A DNA stretch of 38,910 nucleotides, taken from positions 1 to 38,910 of the forward strand of contig JAFSCW010000019.1 in assembly GCA_017436605.1 (NCBI GenBank), given 5' to 3'. This stretch comes from Clostridia bacterium. GTDB lineage: Bacteria; Bacillota; Clostridia; Christensenellales; Aristaeellaceae. Position 1 is the stretch's first letter. Every line of letters starts with the position of its first letter. Positions 25,952 to 35,434 of this stretch are shown piece by piece. The notes under the pieces are model-generated. The model was not told where the DNA came from. It worked only from the letters and a program-made list of their open reading frames with translations, and searched no databases. The position numbers and the translations under genes are program-made.

Positions 25952-28900
25952 TCAGAAGGAAAACAGCGTCGTCTGGTTGGTCTCCGGAAGGTTTTTGAGG
26001 CACCCCAGCTCGCGCATCATATCAATGAGCGTCTGGGAGACCTTGCCCCTGTTTCGCAGATCCTCCACGGAGATAAACGGCGACTGGTTCCGCGCTTCCA
26101 CAATCGCATGCGCGGCCGATTCGCCAAGGCCTGGCAGCGCATTGAACGGCACACGGATGAGGTTGTCGGAGAGCACCTGGAACTGCGTCGCCTCGGATTT
26201 TTCCAGATCGACCTGTGCAAGCCTGATCCCGCGGCAGAGCATCTCCATGACCAGCTCCATGATGATCATCAGATCCTTGTCCTTCTGCGTCAAATCCTTC
26301 GCGTTTTCTTCCATCTCCTTGTAGCGCGCGCGGATGGATTCCAATGAGCCGCACAGGATGCTGGCGTCGAAGCTGTCCGCGCGGACGGTATAATACGCGC
26401 AGTAATATGCAGCCGGACGATACACCTTGTACCAGGCGACGCGCAGCGACATCGTCACATACGCGACAGCATGCCCCTTGGGGAACATGTACTTGATCTT
26501 CTTGCAGGAATCGATGAACCACTGCGGAACGTTGTGCTCGATCATCGCCTGTTCCATTTCGGGCTTGAGTCCCTTGCCCTTTCGGACGAACTCCATCGTA
26601 TCAAACGCCATCTTCGGCGCGACGCCGTAATCCATGAGCGCGTTCATGATGTCGTCTCGCGTGCAGATGCACGAGGAGAACGGCGCGATGCCGTTTTTGA
26701 CGATTTCCTGCGCGTTGCCGATCCATACATCCGTACCGTGGGAAAGGCCGGAAATACGCACCAGTTCGTCCATCGTCGTCGGCTTTGTCTCCTCCAGCAT
26801 CTGACGGACGAACTTCGTGCCGAATTCCGGTACGCCGTATGTGCCCGTATTGGAGCCGATCTGCTCCGGTGTCACGCCCAGCGCCTCCGTGCTGGAAAAG
26901 AGCGAGATGACCTTCGGATCCGTCAGCGGAATCTTCTGCGCATCCACGCCCGTCAGGTCCATCAGCATGCGGATCATGGTCGGGTCGTCGTGGCCCAGAA
27001 CATCCAGCTTGACCAGCACGTCATGCATCGAGCCGAAGTCGTAATGGGTGGTGACCGTCGGATTGCTCATGTCGTTAGCTGGATGATTGATGGCGACGAA
27101 CTGCTGAATCTTGTATTCCTTGGGCAGAACGACCATGCCCGCCGGATGCTGCCCCGTCGTGCGCTTGACACCGACACAGCCCAGCGCCAAGCGGTTCATT
27201 TCCGCCTCAGAGAGCACCAGCTCTCGTTCCTCGCAGTATTTCTTGACATAGCCATAGGCGGTCTTATCCGCCAGTGTACCGATGGTTCCGGCGCGGTAGC
27301 AGTATTCCTTGCCGAAGAGCTCTTCGATATAGGCATGCGCGCGCGGCTGATAGACGCCCGAGAAGTTCAGGTCGATATCGGGCACCTTGTCGCCCTTGAA
27401 GCCAAGGAAGACCTCGAACGGAATTTCGAATCCATCGCGGAAGAGCTCTTCTCCGCAGTTCGGGCATTTCATCGGCGGCAGGTCGGGGCCGGTCTTATAC
27501 TTCTGCTTGTCCACGTCGAACGTATGCCATTTGCATTTCTCACAACGATAATGCGGCGGCAGGGCGTTGACCTCGGAAATGCCGACAAGATGGGCGACAT
27601 AGGACGAGCCGACGGAACCGCGCGAACCGACGAGGTAGCCGTCCGCGTTGGACTTTTTCACCAGCTTTTCCGCGATATTGTACAGCGTGCCATAGCCGTA
27701 GCCGAGGATGGAGCTGAGCTCCTTTTCCTTGCGGGCGACGACGATCTCCGGCGGATTATCGCCGAAGTGCTCGCGGATCTTTTCCTCGCAGAGGTTGCGG
27801 ATATTGTCCGCCGCGTCCGGCCAGAACGGCTGGAACGTCTCCTTTCCTTCCGGATGCTTGGGATACAGGCCGACCTCGCCGATGCGCGCAGCGATTTTGG
27901 CCGGATTGTCGATGACGACCTCTTCCGCCTTCGCCCTGCCCAGATACGCAAACTCCTCCAGCATTTCGTCCGTCGTCTTGAAATACAGCGGCGGCTGGTT
28001 ATCCGCATCCTTGAAACCATATGCCGCCTGAATGATCGCCCGGAATTTGGCGTCCTTGGGATCCAGGAAGTGCACGTCGCCCGTAGCAACGACGGGAATG
28101 CCGAGCTCCTCGCCGAGCGCGACGATCTTGCGGTTGTAATCGCGCAGCTGCTCGACGTCCTCCGCCATGCCCTCGCGCAGCATGAATTCGTTGTTCCCTA
28201 CGGGCTGGATTTCAAGGTAATCGTAAAACCGTGCAATCCGCCTGAGCTCCGTGTCGTTTCTTCCATCGACCACGGCGCGGAACAGCTCGCCCGCCTCGCA
28301 GGCGGAACCAACGATCAGACCCTTGCGGTATTTCTGCAGAATCTCGCGCGGGGTGTGCGGTCTGCGGCTGAAGTAATTGAGGTGTCCCTCGGAAACGATG
28401 TGGTTGATGTTGGTAATGCCGTCCTGTTCGCAGGCCAGCAGAATGATATGATACGCGTCGCCGATGGCGCCGCCGGTCAGCGCGCTGTTGATGTCGCAGA
28501 TGCGCTCCACGCCCTTTTCGCGCGCGGTATCAAGCATCCGGTTGAGCATCTGCGCCGTCGCCCGCGCGTCATGCACAGCGCGGTGCGCATTTTTAAGGCT
28601 GATGCCCAGCGACTTGCAGATTGCGCCGAGGCGATGGCTCTTCAGGCTGGGATACATGCGCCGGGCAAATTCGAGCGTATCGATGACCGGGAGATTGATT
28701 TCGATATCCAGCCGCCTGCATTCCTCGGTGAGGAACGAATAATCAAACTTCGCATTATGCGCAGCAAATGCAGCGCCGCCGATAAACTCCAGCAGCTTCG
28801 GAATCTCGGTTTCCGCCGTTCCGGCGTCCGCAACCATCGCATCGGTAATACCCGTGAGCTTGACGACCTCGTCGGGAATCGGCTCCTGCGGATTGACGAA

Positions 28901-30301
28901 CTTCGAATACTCTTCCACGATCTGTCCGTTGCGGATACGCACTGCGCCGATCTCCATGATCCGGCACTTGCGCGGATTCAGACCCGTCGTCTCAAAGTCC
29001 ACGACGACGATCTCGTCGTGCAGCCTGCGCTCGTCCGCATTGCGTACGACGGTGGTCACATCCGTCAGGTATGCCTCGACGCCCGGGATAAGCTTGATCT
29101 TGTTCTTTTTCGCGGCGCTGAAGGCCTCCGGGAATGCCTGCACCACGCCGTGGTCGGTGATCGCCACGGCGGGATGTCCCCACTGCGCCGCACGCTTGAT
29201 GAGGTCCGACGCGGAAGAGATGCCGTCCTTCTCGCTCATGTTGGTATGCATGTGCAGCTCGATGCGCTTGCGCTCCGCAGTATCGCGGCGCTCGGGCTTT
29301 TCGCGCGCGTCGATATCGTTGACCATCATGACGAGGCCCTTTTCAAAGTTGTCCATCTTGACATCGCCGCGCACGGCAAACCACTTGCCCGGCTTGACTG
29401 CGGCGATGATCTCCTCGACGGCCTTCTTCTCTTCGTCCGTCGGCGGACGGTCTTCCTCCGCCTCCGCCGCCGCGCCGCCAAAACGGCCTCTGCGCGGCTT
29501 ATAGCGGAGAAACGCCTTGCACTTGATCGTATTGGTATAATCCGTCACCGCAAAGGAAAGCAGCTGCATTTCGCCGCCCTTGAGTTCCCGCGTTTCTGCG
29601 GTCAGCACTTCGCCCATGATGATGATCTTGCTGGCCTCTTCGATCAGCTCCGCGATCTCCACCGGCTCTCCCGTGATCGGGCGGCCAAGGACGGCCTTCG
29701 GCTTTTCCTTCGCCTTTTGTTCCTGCTCTCTGGCCTGAATATGCTGCTCGCGGATCATCTCCGCAACGGCTTCGTCGTCTTCCTTCTTGCGCCTGCGCCG
29801 GATCTCCTCGAGCTGTTCCTGGCGCAGTTTGACCGCCTGAAAAACAACATGCACCTTGCATGCAAAGACATTGAAGATCAGCTCCTCAATGTACGTGTCC
29901 ACGCCTGTCTGGATGAGGAATTTCGGCGCGATATCCTGCGGAACGAGAATGGAAAGCACGTTGCCCTTACATTCAAACGTCGCGTCCATCATCAGCGGCG
30001 CGCCGGAAGGATGCCGGCGGCGGACACAGCGCAGGATGAAGTCGGCATATTTCATGGGGTCGCCAAGAAAATCCTCCGCCAGCTGGGGGGATTTAACGAT
30101 CAGCGAAACATGCATCGGCGCGAAATTCCGCCTGAGCGCGCGCTGCAGCGCCAGAAACGGACGCTCTTCCACGAGGATATCCGAAGAAAAATACGCCGTA
30201 ATCCTGTCGCCTGCACGGCTGGCCGTCACCTTGTCCAGCGTCAGATGACCCTTGAGATCCGCAGCCGCGCCTTCCAGCAGGCCTTCCCATTGCTTTGACA
30301 T
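25952..30301 (-). CDS. polC: DNA polymerase III alpha subunit, PolC type
   Basis: A 1449-residue PolC, the main replicative polymerase of low-GC Gram-positives. Domains in order: N-terminal and OB domains; a PHP domain starting near 346 (HMHTNMSEKDG); an inserted DEDD-type proofreading exonuclease from about 433 (VDFETTG, HNAKFDYSFL, HDARATAQ); the rest of the PHP domain; a zinc finger near 919 (CEKC...CPNC); and the polymerase core with VPDIDLNFSG near 972. A helix-hairpin-helix domain follows, and the C-terminus (NQTTLFSF) fits a sliding-clamp binding QxxLF motif. AGGAG precedes the ATG. A strong terminator sits only about 18 nt upstream of the start. Confidence 0.98.
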   Translation of the reverse strand: MSKQWEGLLEGAAADLKGHLTLDKVTASRAGDRITAYFSSDILVEERPFLALQRALRRNFAPMHVSLIVKSPQLAEDFLGDPMKYADFILRCVRRRHPSGAPLMMDATFECKGNVLSILVPQDIAPKFLIQTGVDTYIEELIFNVFACKVHVVFQAVKLRQEQLEEIRRRRKKEDDEAVAEMIREQHIQAREQEQKAKEKPKAVLGRPITGEPVEIAELIEEASKIIIMGEVLTAETRELKGGEMQLLSFAVTDYTNTIKCKAFLRYKPRRGRFGGAAAEAEEDRPPTDEEKKAVEEIIAAVKPGKWFAVRGDVKMDNFEKGLVMMVNDIDAREKPERRDTAERKRIELHMHTNMSEKDGISSASDLIKRAAQWGHPAVAITDHGVVQAFPEAFSAAKKNKIKLIPGVEAYLTDVTTVVRNADERRLHDEIVVVDFETTGLNPRKCRIMEIGAVRIRNGQIVEEYSKFVNPQEPIPDEVVKLTGITDAMVADAGTAETEIPKLLEFIGGAAFAAHNAKFDYSFLTEECRRLDIEINLPVIDTLEFARRMYPSLKSHRLGAICKSLGISLKNAHRAVHDARATAQMLNRMLDTAREKGVERICDINSALTGGAIGDAYHIILLACEQDGITNINHIVSEGHLNYFSRRPHTPREILQKYRKGLIVGSACEAGELFRAVVDGRNDTELRRIARFYDYLEIQPVGNNEFMLREGMAEDVEQLRDYNRKIVALGEELGIPVVATGDVHFLDPKDAKFRAIIQAAYGFKDADNQPPLYFKTTDEMLEEFAYLGRAKAEEVVIDNPAKIAARIGEVGLYPKHPEGKETFQPFWPDAADNIRNLCEEKIREHFGDNPPEIVVARKEKELSSILGYGYGTLYNIAEKLVKKSNADGYLVGSRGSVGSSYVAHLVGISEVNALPPHYRCEKCKWHTFDVDKQKYKTGPDLPPMKCPNCGEELFRDGFEIPFEVFLGFKGDKVPDIDLNFSGVYQPRAHAYIEELFGKEYCYRAGTIGTLADKTAYGYVKKYCEERELVLSEAEMNRLALGCVGVKRTTGQHPAGMVVLPKEYKIQQFVAINHPANDMSNPTVTTHYDFGSMHDVLVKLDVLGHDDPTMIRMLMDLTGVDAQKIPLTDPKVISLFSSTEALGVTPEQIGSNTGTYGVPEFGTKFVRQMLEETKPTTMDELVRISGLSHGTDVWIGNAQEIVKNGIAPFSSCICTRDDIMNALMDYGVAPKMAFDTMEFVRKGKGLKPEMEQAMIEHNVPQWFIDSCKKIKYMFPKGHAVAYVTMSLRVAWYKVYRPAAYYCAYYTVRADSFDASILCGSLESIRARYKEMEENAKDLTQKDKDLMIIMELVMEMLCRGIRLAQVDLEKSEATQFQVLSDNLIRVPFNALPGLGESAAHAIVEARNQSPFISVEDLRNRGKVSQTLIDMMRELGCLKNLPETNQTTLFSF

Positions 30302-30318
30302 AGCATTCTCCTGTGTGT

Positions 30319-30345
30319 AAAAAAGCGGGCAGTCCTACTGCCCGC
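30319..30345 (-). terminator. Rho-independent terminator between ispG and polC
   Basis: A perfect 9-bp stem (30325-30333 with 30337-30345), a CCT loop and six T residues on the minus strand (30319-30324). It ends the ispG transcript and stands directly before polC, where no separate promoter fits; see findings. Confidence 0.88.
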
Positions 30346-30448
30346 CAAACATTGCCAACATGTCAAGACCGATCAGTCTTGCGCCCGCAGGCTTCTTGCT
30401 TCTTGCCTTCCTCGCAGAGGGAGCCGGGCATGAATGGGCAAGCCATCA

Positions 30449-31501
30449 TCAGCCAAGCATCGATTTGATCTCAGCAACGAGAATCTCAGCCAGATCACCC
30501 GTGACCTTGCGCGGCGCTTCGCCCTTTTTGATCAGCAGGCCCGCGCCGTTTCCGCCGCCGCAGATTCCGATATCGGCTTCGCGCGCCTCGCCCGGGCCAT
30601 TGACGACGCAGCCCATGACCGCGACCTTGAAGGGAACCTTCACGCCTTCGAGCTCTTTCTGCACGCGGCCCATGATGCCGCCGACGTCGATACAGGTGCG
30701 TCCGCAGGTCGGGCAGGAAACATACTGCACAAAGTCCGTACGCAGGCCGCAGTCCTGCAGGATTTCAATGCCGGCCGGCGGTTCAAGGCAGGGATCGCCC
30801 GTCAGAGAAACGCGGATGGTATCGCCAATGCCGTCCAGCAGCAGCGCACCGATGCCGATCGCGCTCTTGATTCTGCCCTGCTCCGGCAGGCCCGCTTCGG
30901 TCACGCCCAGATGCAGCGGATAATCGCACTGGCTGCTCGCCAGACGATACGCCTTCACGGTGTCCGGCACGTTGCTCGCCTTCATGGAGAGCACCATGTC
31001 GTAGAAGCCGCAGCGCTCAAGCATCGCAGCGTGGTTCAGCGCGCTCTCGACCATACCCTGCGGCGTCGGGCCGCCGTATCTGGCGATGATTTCTTTTTCA
31101 ACCGAACCGGAATTGACGCCGATGCGCACCGGAATATGATGCGCCTTCACGCAGTCCGCAAGGATGCGCACATTCTTTTCGCCGCCGATGTTGCCGGGAT
31201 TGATGCGCAGCTTATGGATACCGTTTTCCACAGCGGCCAGCGCCAGCTTGTGATCGAAGTGGATATCCGCAACCAGCGGCACCGGGCTGCCATCCACCAG
31301 GGCGCGCACAGCCTTTGCGCAGGCCTCATTATAAACGGAAACGCGCACGATGTCCGCGCCGCTGACGGCGAGCGCACGGATCTGGGACAGCGTCGCCTCC
31401 ACATCTGCCGTATCGGTATTGGTCATCGACTGCACGGAAACAGGCGCGCCGCCTCCGATGAGCACATTGCCGGCCTTTACCTGTCTGGTCATTTTCGTCA
31501 T
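30449..31501 (-). CDS. ispG: 4-hydroxy-3-methylbut-2-enyl diphosphate synthase (flavodoxin)
   Basis: A 350-residue IspG (GcpE). It reduces MEcPP to HMBPP, the second-last step of the MEP isoprenoid pathway. The [4Fe-4S] ligands are Cys263, Cys266, Cys298 and Glu305 (in VSCPTCGRTC and MGCVVNGPGEA). The N-terminal TIM barrel has VSVQSMTNTDT and IHFDHKLALAA. It follows rseP by 16 nt, with GAGGAG 8 nt before the ATG. With dxr two genes upstream, the two MEP enzymes are probably co-expressed with uppS and cdsA. Confidence 0.97.
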   Translation of the reverse strand: MTKMTRQVKAGNVLIGGGAPVSVQSMTNTDTADVEATLSQIRALAVSGADIVRVSVYNEACAKAVRALVDGSPVPLVADIHFDHKLALAAVENGIHKLRINPGNIGGEKNVRILADCVKAHHIPVRIGVNSGSVEKEIIARYGGPTPQGMVESALNHAAMLERCGFYDMVLSMKASNVPDTVKAYRLASSQCDYPLHLGVTEAGLPEQGRIKSAIGIGALLLDGIGDTIRVSLTGDPCLEPPAGIEILQDCGLRTDFVQYVSCPTCGRTCIDVGGIMGRVQKELEGVKVPFKVAVMGCVVNGPGEAREADIGICGGGNGAGLLIKKGEAPRKVTGDLAEILVAEIKSMLG

Positions 31502-31517
31502 CGTTATTCTCCTCTGT

Positions 31518-32537
31518 TTATCGCATGAAGATCTGCATGATATCTTTATAGGTCAAAAGCAGCATCAGGCCCATCAGCAGGATGAAGCCTGCGCCGTGAA
31601 TCGCCCCTTCCAGCTCACGCCGGATCGGCTTGCGGCGGATTCCCTCCACCAGCAAAAAGAGCAGGCGGCTGCCGTCGAGACCCGGAATGGGCAGCAGGTT
31701 CATCACGCCCAGATTGACGCTGATCAGCGCCAGGAGCTCGAGATAAATATCCACCCCGCCCTGCTGGGTGACCTCCTGAATGACGTATACCGTGCCGACC
31801 GGTCCGGTCACATCGGCTGCGCCCTCGCCCTTAAAGATCAGATTCTTGAGCGTTTCCACAATCAGACGAACGCTCTCGATATTGTACTGCACGGAAAACG
31901 GCGCGCTCTGCGCAAGCGGCACGCGGACACGCTCCTGCGCGAATGTAAAGCCCACACGGTACCGGCTGAGCTCCTCGTCATAAAACGGCGTGATGGTGAT
32001 GTCCATCTCCTCGCCCGCGCGCAGAATGCGCAGCACGACGTCCTCCCCCGCGCTGCCTGCAATCGCGCCCAGCACATCGTCGGTTGTTTCAATTTCCATT
32101 GAACCGACGCGCAGCAGCACGTCGCCCTCCATAAGTCCCGCCTGCGCCGCGTTGGGCTCGACGTCTTCCACGCGCGGCACGACGGTCTGCAGACCCAGCA
32201 CGCTCATATACAGCACGACGACCAGCAGGGCCACGATAAAATTCATCGCCGGACCGCTGAGCACCGTAAAAATCCGCTTGCGGACAGGCTGATTGTTGAA
32301 CGCGCGGGGATCGGCAGCATCCTCATCCTCGCCGTAGAACTGGCAGAAGCCGCCGACAGGCAGAAGACGCACAGAAAACTGCGTTCCCTTTTTGCTCTTC
32401 CATTTTGCCAGCAGCGGGCCCATGCCCATGGCAAACTCCTGCACCTCAATACCGCTGGCGCGGGCTGCCCAGAAATGGCCCGCCTCATGCGCCATGATCA
32501 GCACGCCGAGAAGCAGCAGCGCCAGAAAAACATACAT
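31518..32537 (-). CDS. rseP: RseP/RasP-type site-2 protease
   Basis: A 339-residue intramembrane zinc protease. The first membrane span holds the HEAGH motif (His17, Glu18, His21); a second motif, NLLPIPGLDGSRL, is in the third span, and a fourth span ends the protein. A single PDZ domain (about residues 125-205) lies between. Family members cut membrane-bound anti-sigma factors and leftover signal peptides. The start is fixed by an in-frame TAG right before the ATG; the nearest ribosome binding site, AAGGAG, is 12 nt upstream, longer than usual, so translation may depend on coupling with dxr. Confidence 0.95.
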   Translation of the reverse strand: MYVFLALLLLGVLIMAHEAGHFWAARASGIEVQEFAMGMGPLLAKWKSKKGTQFSVRLLPVGGFCQFYGEDEDAADPRAFNNQPVRKRIFTVLSGPAMNFIVALLVVVLYMSVLGLQTVVPRVEDVEPNAAQAGLMEGDVLLRVGSMEIETTDDVLGAIAGSAGEDVVLRILRAGEEMDITITPFYDEELSRYRVGFTFAQERVRVPLAQSAPFSVQYNIESVRLIVETLKNLIFKGEGAADVTGPVGTVYVIQEVTQQGGVDIYLELLALISVNLGVMNLLPIPGLDGSRLLFLLVEGIRRKPIRRELEGAIHGAGFILLMGLMLLLTYKDIMQIFMR

Positions 32538-32553
32538 CTAACGGTCCATCTCC

Positions 32554-33711
32554 TTAAATCGCGAATCTGCTGGTTTTCAGCAGTTCCTGCGCCTTCGCGC
32601 GGGCGGCCAGGTCGCTTTCGAATACTTGCTCCAGCGTCGCGCCATAGACGACGGGAACGGCCTGCATCGTCTCCTCGACGAGCTGGGCAATCTGCCCGAA
32701 TCGGATGCGGTCATGCAGGAACGCATCCACCGCAATTTCGTTGGCGCCATTCAGAATTGCGCTCATCGTGCCGCCGACTTGAAGCGCCGCATACGCAAGC
32801 CCAAGGCCGGGGAATCGATCGAGATCCGGCTGTTCAAACGTCAGCGCCTTCATGGCCGCAAAATCAAGCCTCGCGCCTCCGGTCACAAGGCGCTCCGGCC
32901 AACTCATGGCATAGAGAATCGGCAGGCGCATATCCGGCGTGCCCAGCTGAGCCATGACCGCGCCGTCTTCAAACTCCACCATAGAGTGTATGACGCTCTG
33001 CGGATGGATCAGCACGTCGATTTTCTCCGCCGGCATATCAAACAGCCAGCGCGCCTCGATCACCTCGAGCGCCTTATTCATCATCGACGCGGAATCAATC
33101 GTGATCTTGCGGCCCATGCTCCAGTTCGGGTGCCTGAGTGCCTGTTCCTTGGTCGCGCCATAGATTTCCTTTTTGTCCCATGTGCGGAACGGACCGCCGC
33201 TGGCGGTCAGGATCAGGCGCTCCGGCCTGTTGGGGCCCGCGCCCTGCAGGCACTGGAAAATCGCGCTGTGCTCGCTGTCCACGGGCAGCAGCGGATGACC
33301 GGCCGCCTTTGCCGCCTGCGTCACCAGTTCACCGCCGGCAACCAGCGGCTCCTTGTTCGCCAGAAGCACGCGCTTTCCGTGCTTGAGGCTCTCCATCACC
33401 GCAGCGAGACCTGCGACGCCGACCACAGAGACGAGCACATCGTCGGCATCGCACGCGCGCACAACATCCAGCAGAACATTCTCACCGAACATCCACTGAC
33501 ATGTATTTTTGATATCTTCAGGAATCGCCGCAGGTTCAATGGTCAGCGCCGCGATTTTCGGCCTGAACGCACGCACCTGTTCAAAGAGCTTCTCCGCAGA
33601 GGAATGGGCGACAATCGCCGTAACCTCAAAGCGATCGCTGTGGCGCGCAGCGACGTCCAGCGCCTGCGTGCCAATCGAGCCGGTCGATCCCAGAATAGCC
33701 AGTTTACGCAT
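32554..33711 (-). CDS. dxr: 1-deoxy-D-xylulose-5-phosphate reductoisomerase
   Basis: A 385-residue Dxr (IspC), the first committed enzyme of the MEP pathway; it makes MEP from DXP with NADPH and a divalent metal. The NADPH motif GSTGSIG is at 8-14, and the active-site blocks LTASGGPFR, KITIDSASMMNKALEVIEA and HPQSVIHSMVEFEDG are intact. The start at 33711 follows GAGGGA; the upstream TTG (33729) and ATG (33723) starts have no site. It lies between cdsA and rseP, with short gaps. Confidence 0.96.
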   Translation of the reverse strand: MRKLAILGSTGSIGTQALDVAARHSDRFEVTAIVAHSSAEKLFEQVRAFRPKIAALTIEPAAIPEDIKNTCQWMFGENVLLDVVRACDADDVLVSVVGVAGLAAVMESLKHGKRVLLANKEPLVAGGELVTQAAKAAGHPLLPVDSEHSAIFQCLQGAGPNRPERLILTASGGPFRTWDKKEIYGATKEQALRHPNWSMGRKITIDSASMMNKALEVIEARWLFDMPAEKIDVLIHPQSVIHSMVEFEDGAVMAQLGTPDMRLPILYAMSWPERLVTGGARLDFAAMKALTFEQPDLDRFPGLGLAYAALQVGGTMSAILNGANEIAVDAFLHDRIRFGQIAQLVEETMQAVPVVYGATLEQVFESDLAARAKAQELLKTSRFAI

Positions 33712-33747
33712 AGTATCCCTCATATTCAAATCTTCGAATACCGATCA

Positions 33748-34557
33748 TTACTTCAGAACGAGCGTATAGCAGTACATGACGATCAGCGCAAAAATCACGC
33801 TGTCAAAGCGATCCATAACGCCGCCATGACCCGGGAAAATCTTGCCGTAGTCCTTGATTCCACTGTGACGCTTGAGCAGCGAAGCCGTCAGATCGCCAAC
33901 CTGACTGGCCACGGAGCCAATCACGCCCAGCAAAACTGCAGCCGGAACACCCGGCATCGGCGTGGAAAGCAGATGCACAAAGAACACGCGAACGCCAAGG
34001 GCGAACAGCACGCTGCCCAGCACGCCGGACACCGCGCCTTCGACAGTTTTTTTCGGGCTGACAGCCGGGCAGAGCTTATGCCTGCCGAATGTCCTGCCCC
34101 CGAAATAGGCCATCACGTCACAGCCATATGCGATGCCGAACGCCATCGTGATCAGCGCAATGCCCGGCACACGACCGTACATCGTATTGATCATCATCAT
34201 GAACATGGAAAACGGCATCAGGCAGGTAAACAGCGGATACACGGACGCCGCCGCATTCGGGAAGGTCGGCTCCCTGCTCAGCAGAACGCCCAGCATCGAA
34301 ACGCCCATCGCAGCGGCAACCAGCAAAAGCGGATCGAGCACGCCCATCAGCGCGCTGAGCGGCCACATGATGGCCGCGCCAAAGTATCCGCCCCATACGC
34401 AGACCTTATAGCCAGCCGTCGCCAGCGCCCTATAACATTCATTCATCGCGATGAATGTCAGCGCGACGATCAGTATATCCGCAAAGACGCCGCGCACCAC
34501 CAGCGCAAACACCAGAATCGGCAGGCCGACAAGAGCGGTCAGGATACGAGTTTTCAT
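33748..34557 (-). CDS. cdsA: Phosphatidate cytidylyltransferase
   Basis: A 269-residue integral membrane CdsA with about seven or eight hydrophobic spans. The C-terminal CDP-diglyceride synthase signature is present (SVASQVGDLTASLLKRHSGIKDYGKIFPGHGGVMDRFDS). It makes CDP-diacylglycerol from phosphatidic acid and CTP for phospholipid synthesis. It follows uppS by 15 nt, which joins carrier-lipid and phospholipid synthesis in one unit. Confidence 0.95.
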   Translation of the reverse strand: MKTRILTALVGLPILVFALVVRGVFADILIVALTFIAMNECYRALATAGYKVCVWGGYFGAAIMWPLSALMGVLDPLLLVAAAMGVSMLGVLLSREPTFPNAAASVYPLFTCLMPFSMFMMMINTMYGRVPGIALITMAFGIAYGCDVMAYFGGRTFGRHKLCPAVSPKKTVEGAVSGVLGSVLFALGVRVFFVHLLSTPMPGVPAAVLLGVIGSVASQVGDLTASLLKRHSGIKDYGKIFPGHGGVMDRFDSVIFALIVMYCYTLVLK

Positions 34558-34572
34558 AATCTCCCTCTTTCC

Positions 34573-35346
34573 TCAGACGCCGCCGAACCGACGATTTCGC
34601 TTCGTATAGGCGAGCAGCGCTTCATCATACGCGTTTTCATCAAAATCTGGCCAGAGCACATCCGTCTGATAGAATTCCGCATAGGCCAGCTGATAGAGCA
34701 GGAAATTGCTGAGTCGGATTTCACCGCTGGTACGGATCATGAAATCGACCTCCGGCAAATCCGCCGTATACAGCTCCGCCTCGAAATGCGCCATGTCGAT
34801 GTCGTCCACGCCGATTTCACCAGCCTGCACCTTTCTGGCAAGCATGCGCGCTGCGCGGACGATTTCCTGCCGTCCGCCATAATTGAGCGCGATGTTCAGC
34901 TTCAAACCCGTATTCGCTCTGGTTTTCTCCATCGCCGCATAAAGCGCCTGCTGCTGCCTTTCGAGCCCCTTCGGCATATCGCCGATATCGCCAAGAATAC
35001 GAATGCAGACGTTTTTGCGATGGAGCTCGTCCAGTTCCCGGGTAAAGTACTCCAGCAGCAGGCCCATCAGCGCGCCGACCTCCTCGGCCGATCGCTTCCA
35101 GTTTTCCGTGGAAAAGGCGTAAATCGTCAGCGCCTCGATCCCCAGATCATCCGAATGACGGATAATCCCCCGCAGCGCTTCTACGCCGGCCTTATGGCCG
35201 AAGGAACGCGGCATGCCGCGCTTTTGCGCCCAGCGACCGTTTCCATCCATGATGATGGCGACATGACGCGGCAGAAGCGCCCTGTCCAACTGCACGCTCC
35301 CAGTTTCATCCTTGCCGAAAAGGCCCATATCAATACCTGCTTTCAT
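34573..35346 (-). CDS. uppS: Isoprenyl transferase (undecaprenyl diphosphate synthase)
   Basis: A 257-residue cis-prenyltransferase. Catalytic Asp34 is in HVAIIMDGNGRWAQKRG, and the EALTIYAFSTENW, LNIALNYGGRQEIV and DFMIRTSGEIRLSNFLLYQLAYAEF motifs follow. It builds undecaprenyl diphosphate, the lipid carrier for peptidoglycan, from isoprenoid units made through Dxr and IspG. The ATG at 35346 has AGGAG only 3 nt upstream; an ATG at 35328 (MGLFGKDE) with a weaker site at better spacing is a real alternative. Confidence 0.95.
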   Translation of the reverse strand: MKAGIDMGLFGKDETGSVQLDRALLPRHVAIIMDGNGRWAQKRGMPRSFGHKAGVEALRGIIRHSDDLGIEALTIYAFSTENWKRSAEEVGALMGLLLEYFTRELDELHRKNVCIRILGDIGDMPKGLERQQQALYAAMEKTRANTGLKLNIALNYGGRQEIVRAARMLARKVQAGEIGVDDIDMAHFEAELYTADLPEVDFMIRTSGEIRLSNFLLYQLAYAEFYQTDVLWPDFDENAYDEALLAYTKRNRRFGGV

Positions 35347-35370
35347 GCGCTCCTGCGCGTATTGGGTTAA

Positions 35371-35425
35371 ACAAAAGCAGCGGGATCCGCGGAGCGCCGC
35401 CCCTGCGAATCCCGCTTGTATTATA
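35371..35425 (-). promoter_or_regulatory. Inverted repeat and TATAAT upstream of uppS
   Basis: An 8-bp repeat with an inner 3-bp extension (35379-35386 with 35409-35416) is followed on the minus strand by GCTTTTGTTT, which suggests a weak terminator after the small ORF. A consensus TATAAT lies at 35420-35425 without a good -35. If used, the transcript would begin inside this hairpin. Which reading is right cannot be settled from sequence. Confidence 0.4.
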
Positions 35426-35434
35426 CGTTTTTGT

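Noticed and set aside
26471..30298. 1275-codon plus-strand ORF opposite polC
   Set aside because: Antisense shadow of an intact PolC; no ribosome binding site or domain.
30346..30448. Perfect TTGACA (minus strand) upstream of polC as a promoter
   Set aside because: No -10-like sequence at 15-19 nt spacing; the downstream bases are GC-rich terminator stem.
32626..35370. 914-codon plus-strand ORF opposite dxr, cdsA and uppS
   Set aside because: Covers three well-supported genes on the other strand and looks like His/Arg-rich shadow translation.
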